From: Vibrio pomeroyi
Lineage (GTDB): Bacteria; Pseudomonadota; Gammaproteobacteria; Enterobacterales; Vibrionaceae
Direction: 5' to 3'
Length of the DNA stretch: 64,000 nucleotides
NCBI RefSeq assembly: GCF_024347595.1
Contig: NZ_AP025506.1
Location: 372,001 to 436,000 of the forward strand
The notes below the pieces were generated by a model, which was given only the letters and a program-made list of their open reading frames with translations, was not told the DNA's origin and searched no databases. This document shows positions 57,076 to 64,000 of this stretch, one piece after another. A program made the translations under genes and the position numbers. Every line of letters starts with the position of its first letter. The stretch's first letter is position 1.

Positions 57076-58506
57076 ATGAAACCAATTCTACCTGACTACA
57101 GCCAATCAGGTGTTCTTATTGTCGGTGACGTCATGCTTGATCGTTACTGGTATGGTCCAACTGGCCGTATTTCACCAGAAGCACCTGTACCCGTTGTAAA
57201 AGTAGAAAATAACGAAGAGCGCCCTGGTGGTGCTGCCAACGTTGCAATGAACATTGCCTCTCTTGGTGGTCATGCTCATGTTGTTGGTTTAACTGGTAAA
57301 GATGAACCAGCCGAGGTGTTAAAAAACACCTTGGGCGCACTTAAGGTTAAGTGTGATTTCGTTGAGCTAGAAGACTACCCAACGATCACTAAGCTACGAG
57401 TGATGAGCCGTGGTCAACAGTTGATCCGTCTTGATTTTGAAGACAAATTTGAAAATACGGATCCTGAACTGGTTTTATCTCGCATGGAACAAGCGCTTCC
57501 TAATGTTCGCTCTGTAATCCTGTCTGATTACGCGAAAGGTGCATTGGAGCATGTGCAGAGCTTTATTCAAAAAGCGCGCGCGGCCAACGTTCCTGTATTT
57601 ATCGATCCGAAAGGTGCTGATTTAGAACGTTATCGTGGTGCGACTCTGCTTACGCCAAACATGGCAGAGTTCGAGCTGGTGGCTGGTAAGGTTAAATCAG
57701 AAGAAGACCTTATCGAGAAAGGTATCGCTTTGATTGAGAAGTATGACTTCGAAGCTTTGTTGGTGACTCGTAGTGAGCATGGTATGACGCTACTACGTAA
57801 AGGTCTGGCACCATTCCATTTGCCGACTCAAGCGAAAGAAGTGTATGACGTGACAGGTGCTGGCGATACGGTTATCTCTGTCCTTGCTGCGTCTGTTGCC
57901 GCGGGTAAGCCACTGGATGAGGCGTGTGCATTAGCGAATGCGGCTGCTGGTGTAGTTGTCGGTAAGCTAGGTACATCAACACTGTCTACGATTGAATTAG
58001 CGGAAGCGATTCACGGTAGCCAAGATACAGACTATGGCGTGATCTCTGAAGCGGCACTGGTCGAAGCGGTGAAGCGTGCTCGTGCTAAAGGCGAGAAAGT
58101 GGTGATGACTAACGGCTGTTTTGATATTTTGCATGCTGGCCATGTTTCTTACATGAACCACGCTGCTGAATTAGGCGATCGTTTGATCGTTGCAGTAAAT
58201 ACTGACGATTCAGTGAAACGCTTAAAGGGCCCTGGTCGCCCTGTGAACCCTACCGATCGTCGTATGGCGGTTCTGGCTGGTTTAGGTGCGGTTGATTGGG
58301 TGGTTCCGTTTTCTGAGGATACGCCTCAACGTTTGATCTCTGAAGTTCTGCCAAGCATCCTAGTTAAAGGTGGCGATTACAAACCTGAAGAGATTGCTGG
58401 TGGCGCAGAAGTGATTGCTGCTGGCGGGGAAGTCAAAGTGCTTAACTTTGAAGACGGTTGCTCGACTACTGAAATCATTAAAGCGATCAAAGGCGGCCGA
58501 GGCTAA
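57076..58506 (+). CDS. hldE: Bifunctional heptose-7-phosphate kinase / heptose-1-phosphate adenylyltransferase
   Basis: Two-domain enzyme of ADP-heptose synthesis for the LPS inner core, 476 residues. The N-terminal PfkB-type kinase (about 1-320) has [32 protein letters not shown] and the anion-hole motif [16 protein letters not shown]. The C-terminal cytidylyltransferase-type domain (about 345-476) has [20 protein letters not shown] with the HxGH motif, and ends in [11 protein letters not shown]. It is 120 bases after glnE and ends at a terminator shared with tolC. Confidence 0.98.
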   Translation: MKPILPDYSQSGVLIVGDVMLDRYWYGPTGRISPEAPVPVVKVENNEERPGGAANVAMNIASLGGHAHVVGLTGKDEPAEVLKNTLGALKVKCDFVELEDYPTITKLRVMSRGQQLIRLDFEDKFENTDPELVLSRMEQALPNVRSVILSDYAKGALEHVQSFIQKARAANVPVFIDPKGADLERYRGATLLTPNMAEFELVAGKVKSEEDLIEKGIALIEKYDFEALLVTRSEHGMTLLRKGLAPFHLPTQAKEVYDVTGAGDTVISVLAASVAAGKPLDEACALANAAAGVVVGKLGTSTLSTIELAEAIHGSQDTDYGVISEAALVEAVKRARAKGEKVVMTNGCFDILHAGHVSYMNHAAELGDRLIVAVNTDDSVKRLKGPGRPVNPTDRRMAVLAGLGAVDWVVPFSEDTPQRLISEVLPSILVKGGDYKPEEIAGGAEVIAAGGEVKVLNFEDGCSTTEIIKAIKGGRG

Positions 58507-58550
58507 CCTTCGGTCTTTTTGCTTCTATGTTAGCTTTTGAATAGATAATA

Positions 58551-58578
58551 AAAATGCCGCTCAATGAGCGGCATTTTT
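58551..58578. terminator. Bidirectional terminator between hldE and tolC
   Basis: Twelve-base stem AAAATGCCGCTC (58551-58562) with GAGCGGCATTTT (58566-58577), AAT loop. Confidence 0.88.
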
Positions 58579-58604
58579 GTAACTGTAACGTAAGCTATTC
58601 TGAA

Positions 58605-59924
58605 TTACTTACTTGCTACTTTTAGACCTGCGTTTACATCAACAATGTCTTGTTCGCTTAGCGTACCAACCGCTTGGCGAAGCTGAAGCACACTTAGGAT
58701 GTAGTTGTAACGAGCATCTGAAAGGTTTTTGTTCGCATCGTATAGACGACGAGTCGAATCTAGTACGTCTACGATAGTACGAGTACCAACATCAAAACCA
58801 GCTTCTGTTGCTTCTAGAGCAGACTGAGCAGACACTACAGATTGTTCGTAAGCGCGTAGAGCACCAATCGAAGCACTGATGTTGTTGTTGAATGCACGTA
58901 CGTCTTTCACAACGCTACGGTAAGTCGCTTCTAGATCTTCACTTGCTGCAACGTAGTTGTATTCAGCTTGTTTAGTCAAAGAAGTTGTGTTACCACCCGT
59001 GTATAGAGGCACAACTAAGTTCAAGCCAATGTTTAGGTTGTCAGAGTCGTAATCGTTTGTGCTGTTAGAGCTGTCGGTCTGTTCTGCAAGACCGTAGCTA
59101 CCATCTAAAGTTAAGCTTGGTAGGTGACCAGAGCTAGCTAGAGAGATGTTATCTTTTGCTACGTCTTGAGAGATACGTGCAGCAAGTAAGCTAAGGTTCT
59201 TTTGTTCTGCTTGTTCAACAAGTGCAACAGCAGACTCAGAAGATTTGCTTGCTGAGAAACGATCAGTATCTAGGATGCTTAGGTTAGAGTGTTCCTGACC
59301 TGTAATCTCACGTAGACCTTCGTAGCTATTCGTTAGGTCGTTCTCTGCAAGAACTTCATCAGCCAAAACGCCATCGTACTGAGCTTGTGCATCGTGTACA
59401 TCGGTGATTGCTGAAAGACCAACTTCAAAACGTTGCTTAGTTTGTTCTAGTTGACGAGCAACCGCTGCTTTTTCTGCACGAACAAACTCTAGGTTATCTT
59501 GAGCGCGAAGTACTTCGAAGTATGCTGTCGCAACACGAAGGATCAAAGCTTGTTGTTCTGCCGCGTAAGCTGAATCAGATTGACGAGCAGTTTTCTCTGC
59601 CGTATCTAGAGTGATCCAAGAAGAACGCTGGTAAAGCTCTTGACTGAAACCAATGCCAACACCCCATTGGTTGTTGTCATTGCTTGCGTCTTTATAGTCA
59701 CCACGATTAATGTCGTAGTTCGCAGTCAAATTGATTTGCGGTAACAAAGAGCTACGGCTTGACGTTACTGCTTCAAAAGCGGCATCGCGCTGCGCTGCTG
59801 AACGAAGAAGTTGTGGATCGTTCTGTTTTGCTTGGTCGTAAACTTCAGCTAGCGTATCAGCAAAAGCTGACGAACTCAGGCTGCCAATTGCTGCACTGAT
59901 AAATAGTGGAAGCAGTTTTTTCAT
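58605..59924 (-). CDS. tolC: Outer membrane channel protein TolC
   Basis: Trimeric outer-membrane exit duct for RND and ABC efflux and type I secretion; 439 residues. The signal peptide is MKKLLPLFISAAIGSLSSSA with FA at the cleavage site. The OEP repeat structure is clear: TLAEVYDQAKQNDPQLLRSA at the start, the first hairpin, then ISLASSGHLPSLTLDGSYG at the second repeat. FDVGTRTIVDVLDSTRRLYD is a family hallmark. The C-terminal tail after LRQAVGTLSEQDIVDVNAG is short. It is divergent from nudF, as in E. coli, and is a plausible partner of the RND pair at 10.4-14.8 kb. Confidence 0.97.
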   Translation of the reverse strand: MKKLLPLFISAAIGSLSSSAFADTLAEVYDQAKQNDPQLLRSAAQRDAAFEAVTSSRSSLLPQINLTANYDINRGDYKDASNDNNQWGVGIGFSQELYQRSSWITLDTAEKTARQSDSAYAAEQQALILRVATAYFEVLRAQDNLEFVRAEKAAVARQLEQTKQRFEVGLSAITDVHDAQAQYDGVLADEVLAENDLTNSYEGLREITGQEHSNLSILDTDRFSASKSSESAVALVEQAEQKNLSLLAARISQDVAKDNISLASSGHLPSLTLDGSYGLAEQTDSSNSTNDYDSDNLNIGLNLVVPLYTGGNTTSLTKQAEYNYVAASEDLEATYRSVVKDVRAFNNNISASIGALRAYEQSVVSAQSALEATEAGFDVGTRTIVDVLDSTRRLYDANKNLSDARYNYILSVLQLRQAVGTLSEQDIVDVNAGLKVASK

Positions 59925-60151
59925 TTTCCTATTCCTGCCTTTTATGGAATTTTCTTTAAAAGAGTTTAACCCAGTTTGGTGGTAATTTACTCGAAACTTT
60001 GCACTTTTTTACAGTTAACTGTCCACTTGTGCAATATTTATTTTTTAAAACTTAACTTTAATTATAAATTTTATATAAAAAGTTGAACCTTATCCTTGGT
60101 AGTTAACTCGGACAATGAGTAAACTATAAAGATCACTTAGTGAGGTACCAA

Positions 60152-60781
60152 ATGCAACAGTATGACAATCAACGACATGAGTTTACTCCGCAAGATGTGG
60201 AAATAGTCTCAAAAGAGACGCTGTTTCGTGGTTTTTTCAAAATGGTTAAGTACACATTTAAACATAGACTGTTTGAGGGCGGCTGGAGCCAACCAATACA
60301 GCGTGAGATGTTTGAGCGTGGTCATGCTGCCGCTTTGCTACCTTATGATCCTGTGCGTGATGAAGTGGTGATCGTCGAACAGATCCGTGTCGGTGCCTTA
60401 GAGCATGAGAACCCATGGCAATACGAAATTGTTGCCGGGATCATTGATACCGATGAATCACCGCAAGACGTAGCTCGTCGCGAGGCGATGGAAGAAGCGG
60501 GAGTCGAAGTCGGATCTGTGTTGCCTATTACTTCGTATTACCCTTCATCTGGTGGTTGCTCAGAAAAGCTCGACGTTTTTGTTGGCTGTGTTGATGCAAC
60601 GACTGCAAAAGGAGTGCATGGACTGGATTACGAAGGTGAAGACATTCGTGTGCAAGTGATGAGTCGCGAAGCCGCTTATCAGTTAGTAAAAGACGGTGTG
60701 TTTGAAAATGGAGCCACGATCATTGCGCTACAGTGGCTACAATTGAATTACCAAGAATTACAGTCAGAGTGGATAGATTAA
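60152..60781 (+). CDS. nudF: ADP-ribose pyrophosphatase NudF
   Basis: Nudix hydrolase that cleaves ADP-ribose to AMP and ribose-5-phosphate; 209 residues, identical in length to E. coli NudF. I chose ATG 60152, with GTGAGG six bases upstream, over GTG 60140. The N-terminal YTFKHRLFEGGWSQPIQREM and QIRVGALEHENPWQYEIVAG are NudF blocks. The Nudix box starts GIIDTDESPQDVARREAMEE and continues AGVEVG, with the REAMEE metal site. First gene of nudF-yqiB-cpdA-yqiA; yqiB starts 4 bases after. Confidence 0.96.
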   Translation: MQQYDNQRHEFTPQDVEIVSKETLFRGFFKMVKYTFKHRLFEGGWSQPIQREMFERGHAAALLPYDPVRDEVVIVEQIRVGALEHENPWQYEIVAGIIDTDESPQDVARREAMEEAGVEVGSVLPITSYYPSSGGCSEKLDVFVGCVDATTAKGVHGLDYEGEDIRVQVMSREAAYQLVKDGVFENGATIIALQWLQLNYQELQSEWID

Positions 60782-60785
60782 CGTC

Positions 60786-61226
60786 ATGCCAAATATAGCG
60801 GTCAAAAAACCGTATCATGTTGATCTTGCTGAATTGATGCGAGTTTACGAGACTAACTATGCCAAACTTAATGCTTTGTTACCGGTTGGGCATGAGGTTG
60901 GTGACGTGCGCTGTTACCAAGCCGTTAATATGGTGTATCAATTGACAGTGAATGAGGTCACAAAATACACCACATTAATAGATATATGTCAGAGTGATGC
61001 GATGCCAGTGTTTCCTTTGCCAAAAATGTCTGTCAGGCTATATCACGACGCTCGAGTTGCTGAAGTGTGCGCTAGCGGGGATTTTTCGCGTGTCAAAGCG
61101 AAATATGATTATCCCAACACTAAGCTTCTGCAAAAGGACGAGAAATTTCAATTGAATAAATTTCTTGGGGAATGGTTAACGTTTTGTTTAAAAACTGGTA
61201 TCAGCCGAACCCCAATTACCTTTTAA
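60786..61226 (+). CDS. yqiB: DUF1249 family protein YqiB
   Basis: A 146-residue cytoplasmic protein of the DUF1249 family. The sequence starts with KKPYHVDLAELMRVYETNYA and contains VKAKYDYPNTKLLQKDEKFQ and LNKFLGEWLTFCL, all typical. Its function is unknown. The order nudF-yqiB-cpdA-yqiA-parE is conserved from E. coli to vibrios. Spacing to nudF is 4 bases and to cpdA 58 bases, so it is probably cotranscribed with nudF. Confidence 0.92.
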   Translation: MPNIAVKKPYHVDLAELMRVYETNYAKLNALLPVGHEVGDVRCYQAVNMVYQLTVNEVTKYTTLIDICQSDAMPVFPLPKMSVRLYHDARVAEVCASGDFSRVKAKYDYPNTKLLQKDEKFQLNKFLGEWLTFCLKTGISRTPITF

Positions 61227-61284
61227 TTGAGCCTCTTTAAGAACACTTTAAAGTCTAAACAGTAACGTATCTGGATTTGTTATT

Positions 61285-62109
61285 TTGGAATTATCACACA
61301 CTTCAAAATTTGATGAGAGCAGTATTAAGCTTGTGCAGCTAACGGACACGCATTTATTTGCGCCGAGCAATGGCAGCTTATTAAGCATCAACACTCAAGA
61401 TAGCTTTCGTGCTGTAGTCGATGGCATTGTTAGTCAGGGCTTTGACTATCAAGCGATCTTAGCGACGGGTGATATCTCGCAAGATCACAGTGCTGAGTCT
61501 TACCAGAAATTTGAGTCAGGGATTCAGCCTTTAGAAAAGCCTTGTTATTGGCTTCCGGGCAACCATGACTTCAAACCGAATATGGGCAGCGTATTACCAT
61601 CTCCACAAATTCAATGCGTTGAGCATGTCTTGCTAGGTGATAACTGGCAGATGGTGATGTTGGACTCGCAAGTCGTGGGTGTACCTCACGGGCGACTCAG
61701 TGATCAACAGCTCGATCTACTCGAGCAAAAACTATCAGAATTCCCAGAGCGCAATACCTTGGTTCTACTGCACCATCATCCGTTATTGGTTGGTAGTGCA
61801 TGGTTGGATCAACATAACCTTAAAGATGCTGACCAGTTTTGGGATGTGGTTCAACAACACACCAATGTGAAAGCCGTGTTGTGTGGTCATGTTCACCAAG
61901 ACATGAATCGAGACCATCATGGTGTACAAGTCATGGCAACACCGTCGACTTGTGTTCAATTCAAACCTAACTCGAATGACTTTGCGGTGGATACTTTGTC
62001 TCCTGGTTGGCGAGAGATTGAATTGCATCAAGATGGCACGGTGACCACGCAAGTTCGCCGTTTACCTCATGGGCAATTCCTACCTGACTTTGCTGCAGGC
62101 GGTTATTAA
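61285..62109 (+). CDS. cpdA: 3',5'-cyclic-AMP phosphodiesterase CpdA
   Basis: Metallophosphoesterase that hydrolyses cAMP; 274 residues. The start is TTG 61285: no ATG is available, and the conserved block KLVQLTDTHLFAPSNG needs about 17 residues before it. Metal ligands are D and H in LTDTHLF, GDISQD, LPGNHD, LLHHHPLL and CGHVHQDMNR, the complete set. The ribosome site is weak, and the TTG start suggests low translation. The stop overlaps yqiA (TAATG). In vibrios cAMP level controls the CRP regulon. Confidence 0.95.
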   Translation: MELSHTSKFDESSIKLVQLTDTHLFAPSNGSLLSINTQDSFRAVVDGIVSQGFDYQAILATGDISQDHSAESYQKFESGIQPLEKPCYWLPGNHDFKPNMGSVLPSPQIQCVEHVLLGDNWQMVMLDSQVVGVPHGRLSDQQLDLLEQKLSEFPERNTLVLLHHHPLLVGSAWLDQHNLKDADQFWDVVQQHTNVKAVLCGHVHQDMNRDHHGVQVMATPSTCVQFKPNSNDFAVDTLSPGWREIELHQDGTVTTQVRRLPHGQFLPDFAAGGY

Positions 62110-62714
62110 TGACTGGCACCGATAAACAAACAGTTAAGCCATCACTGCTTCTTTATATTCACGGCTTTAACAGCTCATCGCGTTCCCACAAGGCGACGGT
62201 GATGGCAGATTACTGTGCAGAGTATCGCGCTGATATCAAGGTGATTACCCCTCAACTGCCGAGTTTTCCTCAGCAAGCGGCACTTCATTTGCAAACGCTA
62301 GTGGAGCAATATAAAGATCAGTACCAGATCGCATTAGTCGGCAGCTCGTTGGGTGGCTACCTTTCAACATGGCTTAATAGTCACTATGGTTTTAAAGCGG
62401 TTGTGGTTAACCCTGCAGTGAAGCCTTATGAGTTGTTGGCTGACTATTTAGGTGAACAAGTAAACCCATACACAGATGAACGATATGTACTGGAAACAAA
62501 GCATATTGATGAATTGAAGGCGTTAGATGTGCCGGCTATCGAAAAGCCGAGCGACTTTTGGCTGCTTCAGCAAACGGAAGACGAAGTTCTGGATTACCGA
62601 CAAGCGGTAGAGAAGTACCAAGGTGCAACACAGACAGTAGAAGAGGGTGGGGATCATAGCTTTGTTGATTTTGAACGCTACCCGCAGCAAATCATCACCT
62701 TTCTAAATCTTTAA
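62109..62714 (+). CDS. yqiA: YqiA family esterase
   Basis: A 201-residue alpha/beta hydrolase of the UPF0227/YqiA family. The N-terminal strand LLYIHGFNSSSRSHKATVMA holds the HGF motif. The nucleophile elbow is VGSSLGGYLSTWL, and the C-terminal histidine is in EGGDHSFVDFERY. The acid is likely the Asp in LLQQTEDEVLDYRQA. E. coli YqiA has esterase activity on short acyl and CoA esters. It overlaps cpdA by one base, and parE follows after 239 bases. Confidence 0.93.
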   Translation: MTGTDKQTVKPSLLLYIHGFNSSSRSHKATVMADYCAEYRADIKVITPQLPSFPQQAALHLQTLVEQYKDQYQIALVGSSLGGYLSTWLNSHYGFKAVVVNPAVKPYELLADYLGEQVNPYTDERYVLETKHIDELKALDVPAIEKPSDFWLLQQTEDEVLDYRQAVEKYQGATQTVEEGGDHSFVDFERYPQQIITFLNL

Positions 62715-62953
62715 TCTGTTCCACCAATCGAGTGATTTTCTCTTGTTTGCCTGTTATTTCATCTATCAGTGGTGAAATATCATAGTTTGATGTCTTAGTT
62801 TTTGAACTAGCTTGACATCATTACTCAGCTTCCAGACTATATTCCCCAATACTTCGCTCGTTCGCTCTACTATGACGGTTCATAGTAATGATTCTGCTTT
62901 AGTGAAACTAGAGCCAGCGAACTGACGCAAACTTTTTGAGTAAACTCCGTATT

Positions 62954-64000
62954 ATGACTGAACAATATAATGCAAAAGACCTCGAGGTACTTGAAGGTCT
63001 CGACCCTGTGCGACACCGCCCGGGAATGTATACCGAGACAGAAAGACCTAACCACCTTGCCCAAGAAGTCATTGATAACTCGGTCGATGAAGCACTAGCG
63101 GGACACGCTAAGAAGATCAAAGTTGTGCTTCATGCAGACCAATCGTTAGAAGTTACCGATGACGGCCGTGGTATGCCCGTTGATATCCACCCTGAAAAAG
63201 GGATCTCAGGTGTTGAGCTGATCTTAACCAAGCTCCACTCTGGCGGTAAATTCTCAAACAACAACTACAAGTTCTCTGGTGGTTTGCACGGGGTTGGTAT
63301 CTCTGTTGTAAACGCACTATCAAAACGTGTTGAAGTGACCGTTCGCCGAGAAGGTCAGGTTCATGAGATCGCACTTGAAGGTGGTCATGCAGTAACAGAA
63401 CTGACTGTAACAGGTACTTGTGGTCATCGTAACAGCGGTACATCAGTACATTTCTGGCCTGATCCAAAGTACTTTGACAGCCCAAAATTTTCGACACTTC
63501 GCCTTATCAATAACCTACGAGCAAAAGCAGTACTTTGCCCAGGTTTAGAAATCACCTTTGTCGACAAAGTTGGCGGTGAAGAGCATAAATGGTTCTATGA
63601 AGATGGTCTAAAAGACTACCTTGCTGAAGGCGTGAAAGGTTATACCCTGCTACCAGAAGAACCTTATGTGGGTGAATTCGTGGCTGAAACGGAAATGGCT
63701 AACTGGGCTATTATCTGGCAACCAGAAGGCGGTGATATGATCACCGAGAGTTACGTTAACTTGGTACCGACCAAGCAAGGTGGTACACACGTAAACGGTC
63801 TTCGCCAAGGTCTGCTTGATGCAATGCGTGAGTTCTGTGAATTCCGCAATCTACTGCCACGTGGTGTAAAGCTAACGGGTGACGACATCTTCGATCGTTG
63901 TTCATACGTTCTGTCGGTGAAGATGCAAGACCCTCAGTTTGCTGGTCAAACAAAAGAGCGTCTATCGTCTCGTCAAACCGCAGCGTTTGTTTCTGGTGTC
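62954..64000 (+). CDS. parE: DNA topoisomerase IV subunit B ParE (runs off window end)
   Basis: ATPase subunit of topoisomerase IV, which decatenates daughter chromosomes. 349 residues are visible from ATG 62954 (MTEQYNAKDLEVLEGLDPVR) and the frame remains open at the window edge. The GHKL ATPase motifs are EVIDNSVDEALAGHA, VTDDGRGMPVDIH and FSGGLHGVGISVVNALSKRV. QTKERLSSRQTA is at the end of the transducer domain. It differs from GyrB by the short spacing and the ParE-type start. The TOPRIM domain is beyond the window. Confidence 0.97.
   Translation, partial: MTEQYNAKDLEVLEGLDPVRHRPGMYTETERPNHLAQEVIDNSVDEALAGHAKKIKVVLHADQSLEVTDDGRGMPVDIHPEKGISGVELILTKLHSGGKFSNNNYKFSGGLHGVGISVVNALSKRVEVTVRREGQVHEIALEGGHAVTELTVTGTCGHRNSGTSVHFWPDPKYFDSPKFSTLRLINNLRAKAVLCPGLEITFVDKVGGEEHKWFYEDGLKDYLAEGVKGYTLLPEEPYVGEFVAETEMANWAIIWQPEGGDMITESYVNLVPTKQGGTHVNGLRQGLLDAMREFCEFRNLLPRGVKLTGDDIFDRCSYVLSVKMQDPQFAGQTKERLSSRQTAAFVSGV

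Overview
The window looks like chromosome 1 of a Vibrio species, probably close to the V. splendidus group. This rests on gene content, gene order, moderate GC and protein sequences. The glycosyltransferase family named after V. cholerae VC2487, LeuO beside an acyl-CoA ligase and ilvIH, pykF-DeoR regulator-glmS, and rpsU-yqeY-dnaG-rpoD are all vibrio-type arrangements. Almost everything is core housekeeping DNA. The one clear accessory piece is a single insertion sequence.

Layout. 1-4.0 kb: 5' part of lptD (cut by the window edge), djlA, and two conserved proteins of unknown function. 4.2-9.4 kb: the leuABCD operon on the minus strand with its leuL leader peptide, attenuator and antiterminator. 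9.6-14.8 kb: a TetR regulator with palindromic operators and an RND efflux pair. 15.0-22.7 kb: PAP2 phosphatase, VC2487-type glycosyltransferase, leuO, a long-chain acyl-CoA ligase and ilvIH. 22.8-25.9 kb: a diguanylate cyclase, an unlisted 43-residue membrane protein and a GntR regulator. 26.1-30.6 kb: pykF, a DeoR-type regulator and glmS.

30.68-32.0 kb: an IS110-family element of the IS1111 group inserted in the glmS terminator. Its non-coding right end looks like a bridge RNA. One internal loop carries two short guides that match the reconstructed insertion site. 32.0-38.3 kb: metY, tRNA-Ile(CAU), and the macromolecular synthesis operon rpsU-yqeY-dnaG-rpoD. 38.5-44.3 kb: tsaD, an alpha/beta hydrolase, plsY, folB-folK, uppP and cca. 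44.4-50.0 kb: gspAB, ygiM, pit and its PhoU-like partner. 50.2-58.5 kb: ygiF, a voltage-gated-type K+ channel, a chemoreceptor, glnE and hldE. 58.6-64.0 kb: tolC, divergent from nudF-yqiB-cpdA-yqiA-parE (parE cut by the window edge).

Themes. Branched-chain amino acid synthesis is concentrated here (leuABCD, leuO, ilvIH). Envelope biogenesis recurs (lptD, glmS, uppP, hldE, tolC, plsY, gspAB). The most interesting signal is the IS1111-type element: its putative guide loop would read a generic intrinsic-terminator end, and an identical 17-base unoccupied site lies at the leuO terminator in the same window. All matches were found by eye; no database search or folding program was run.
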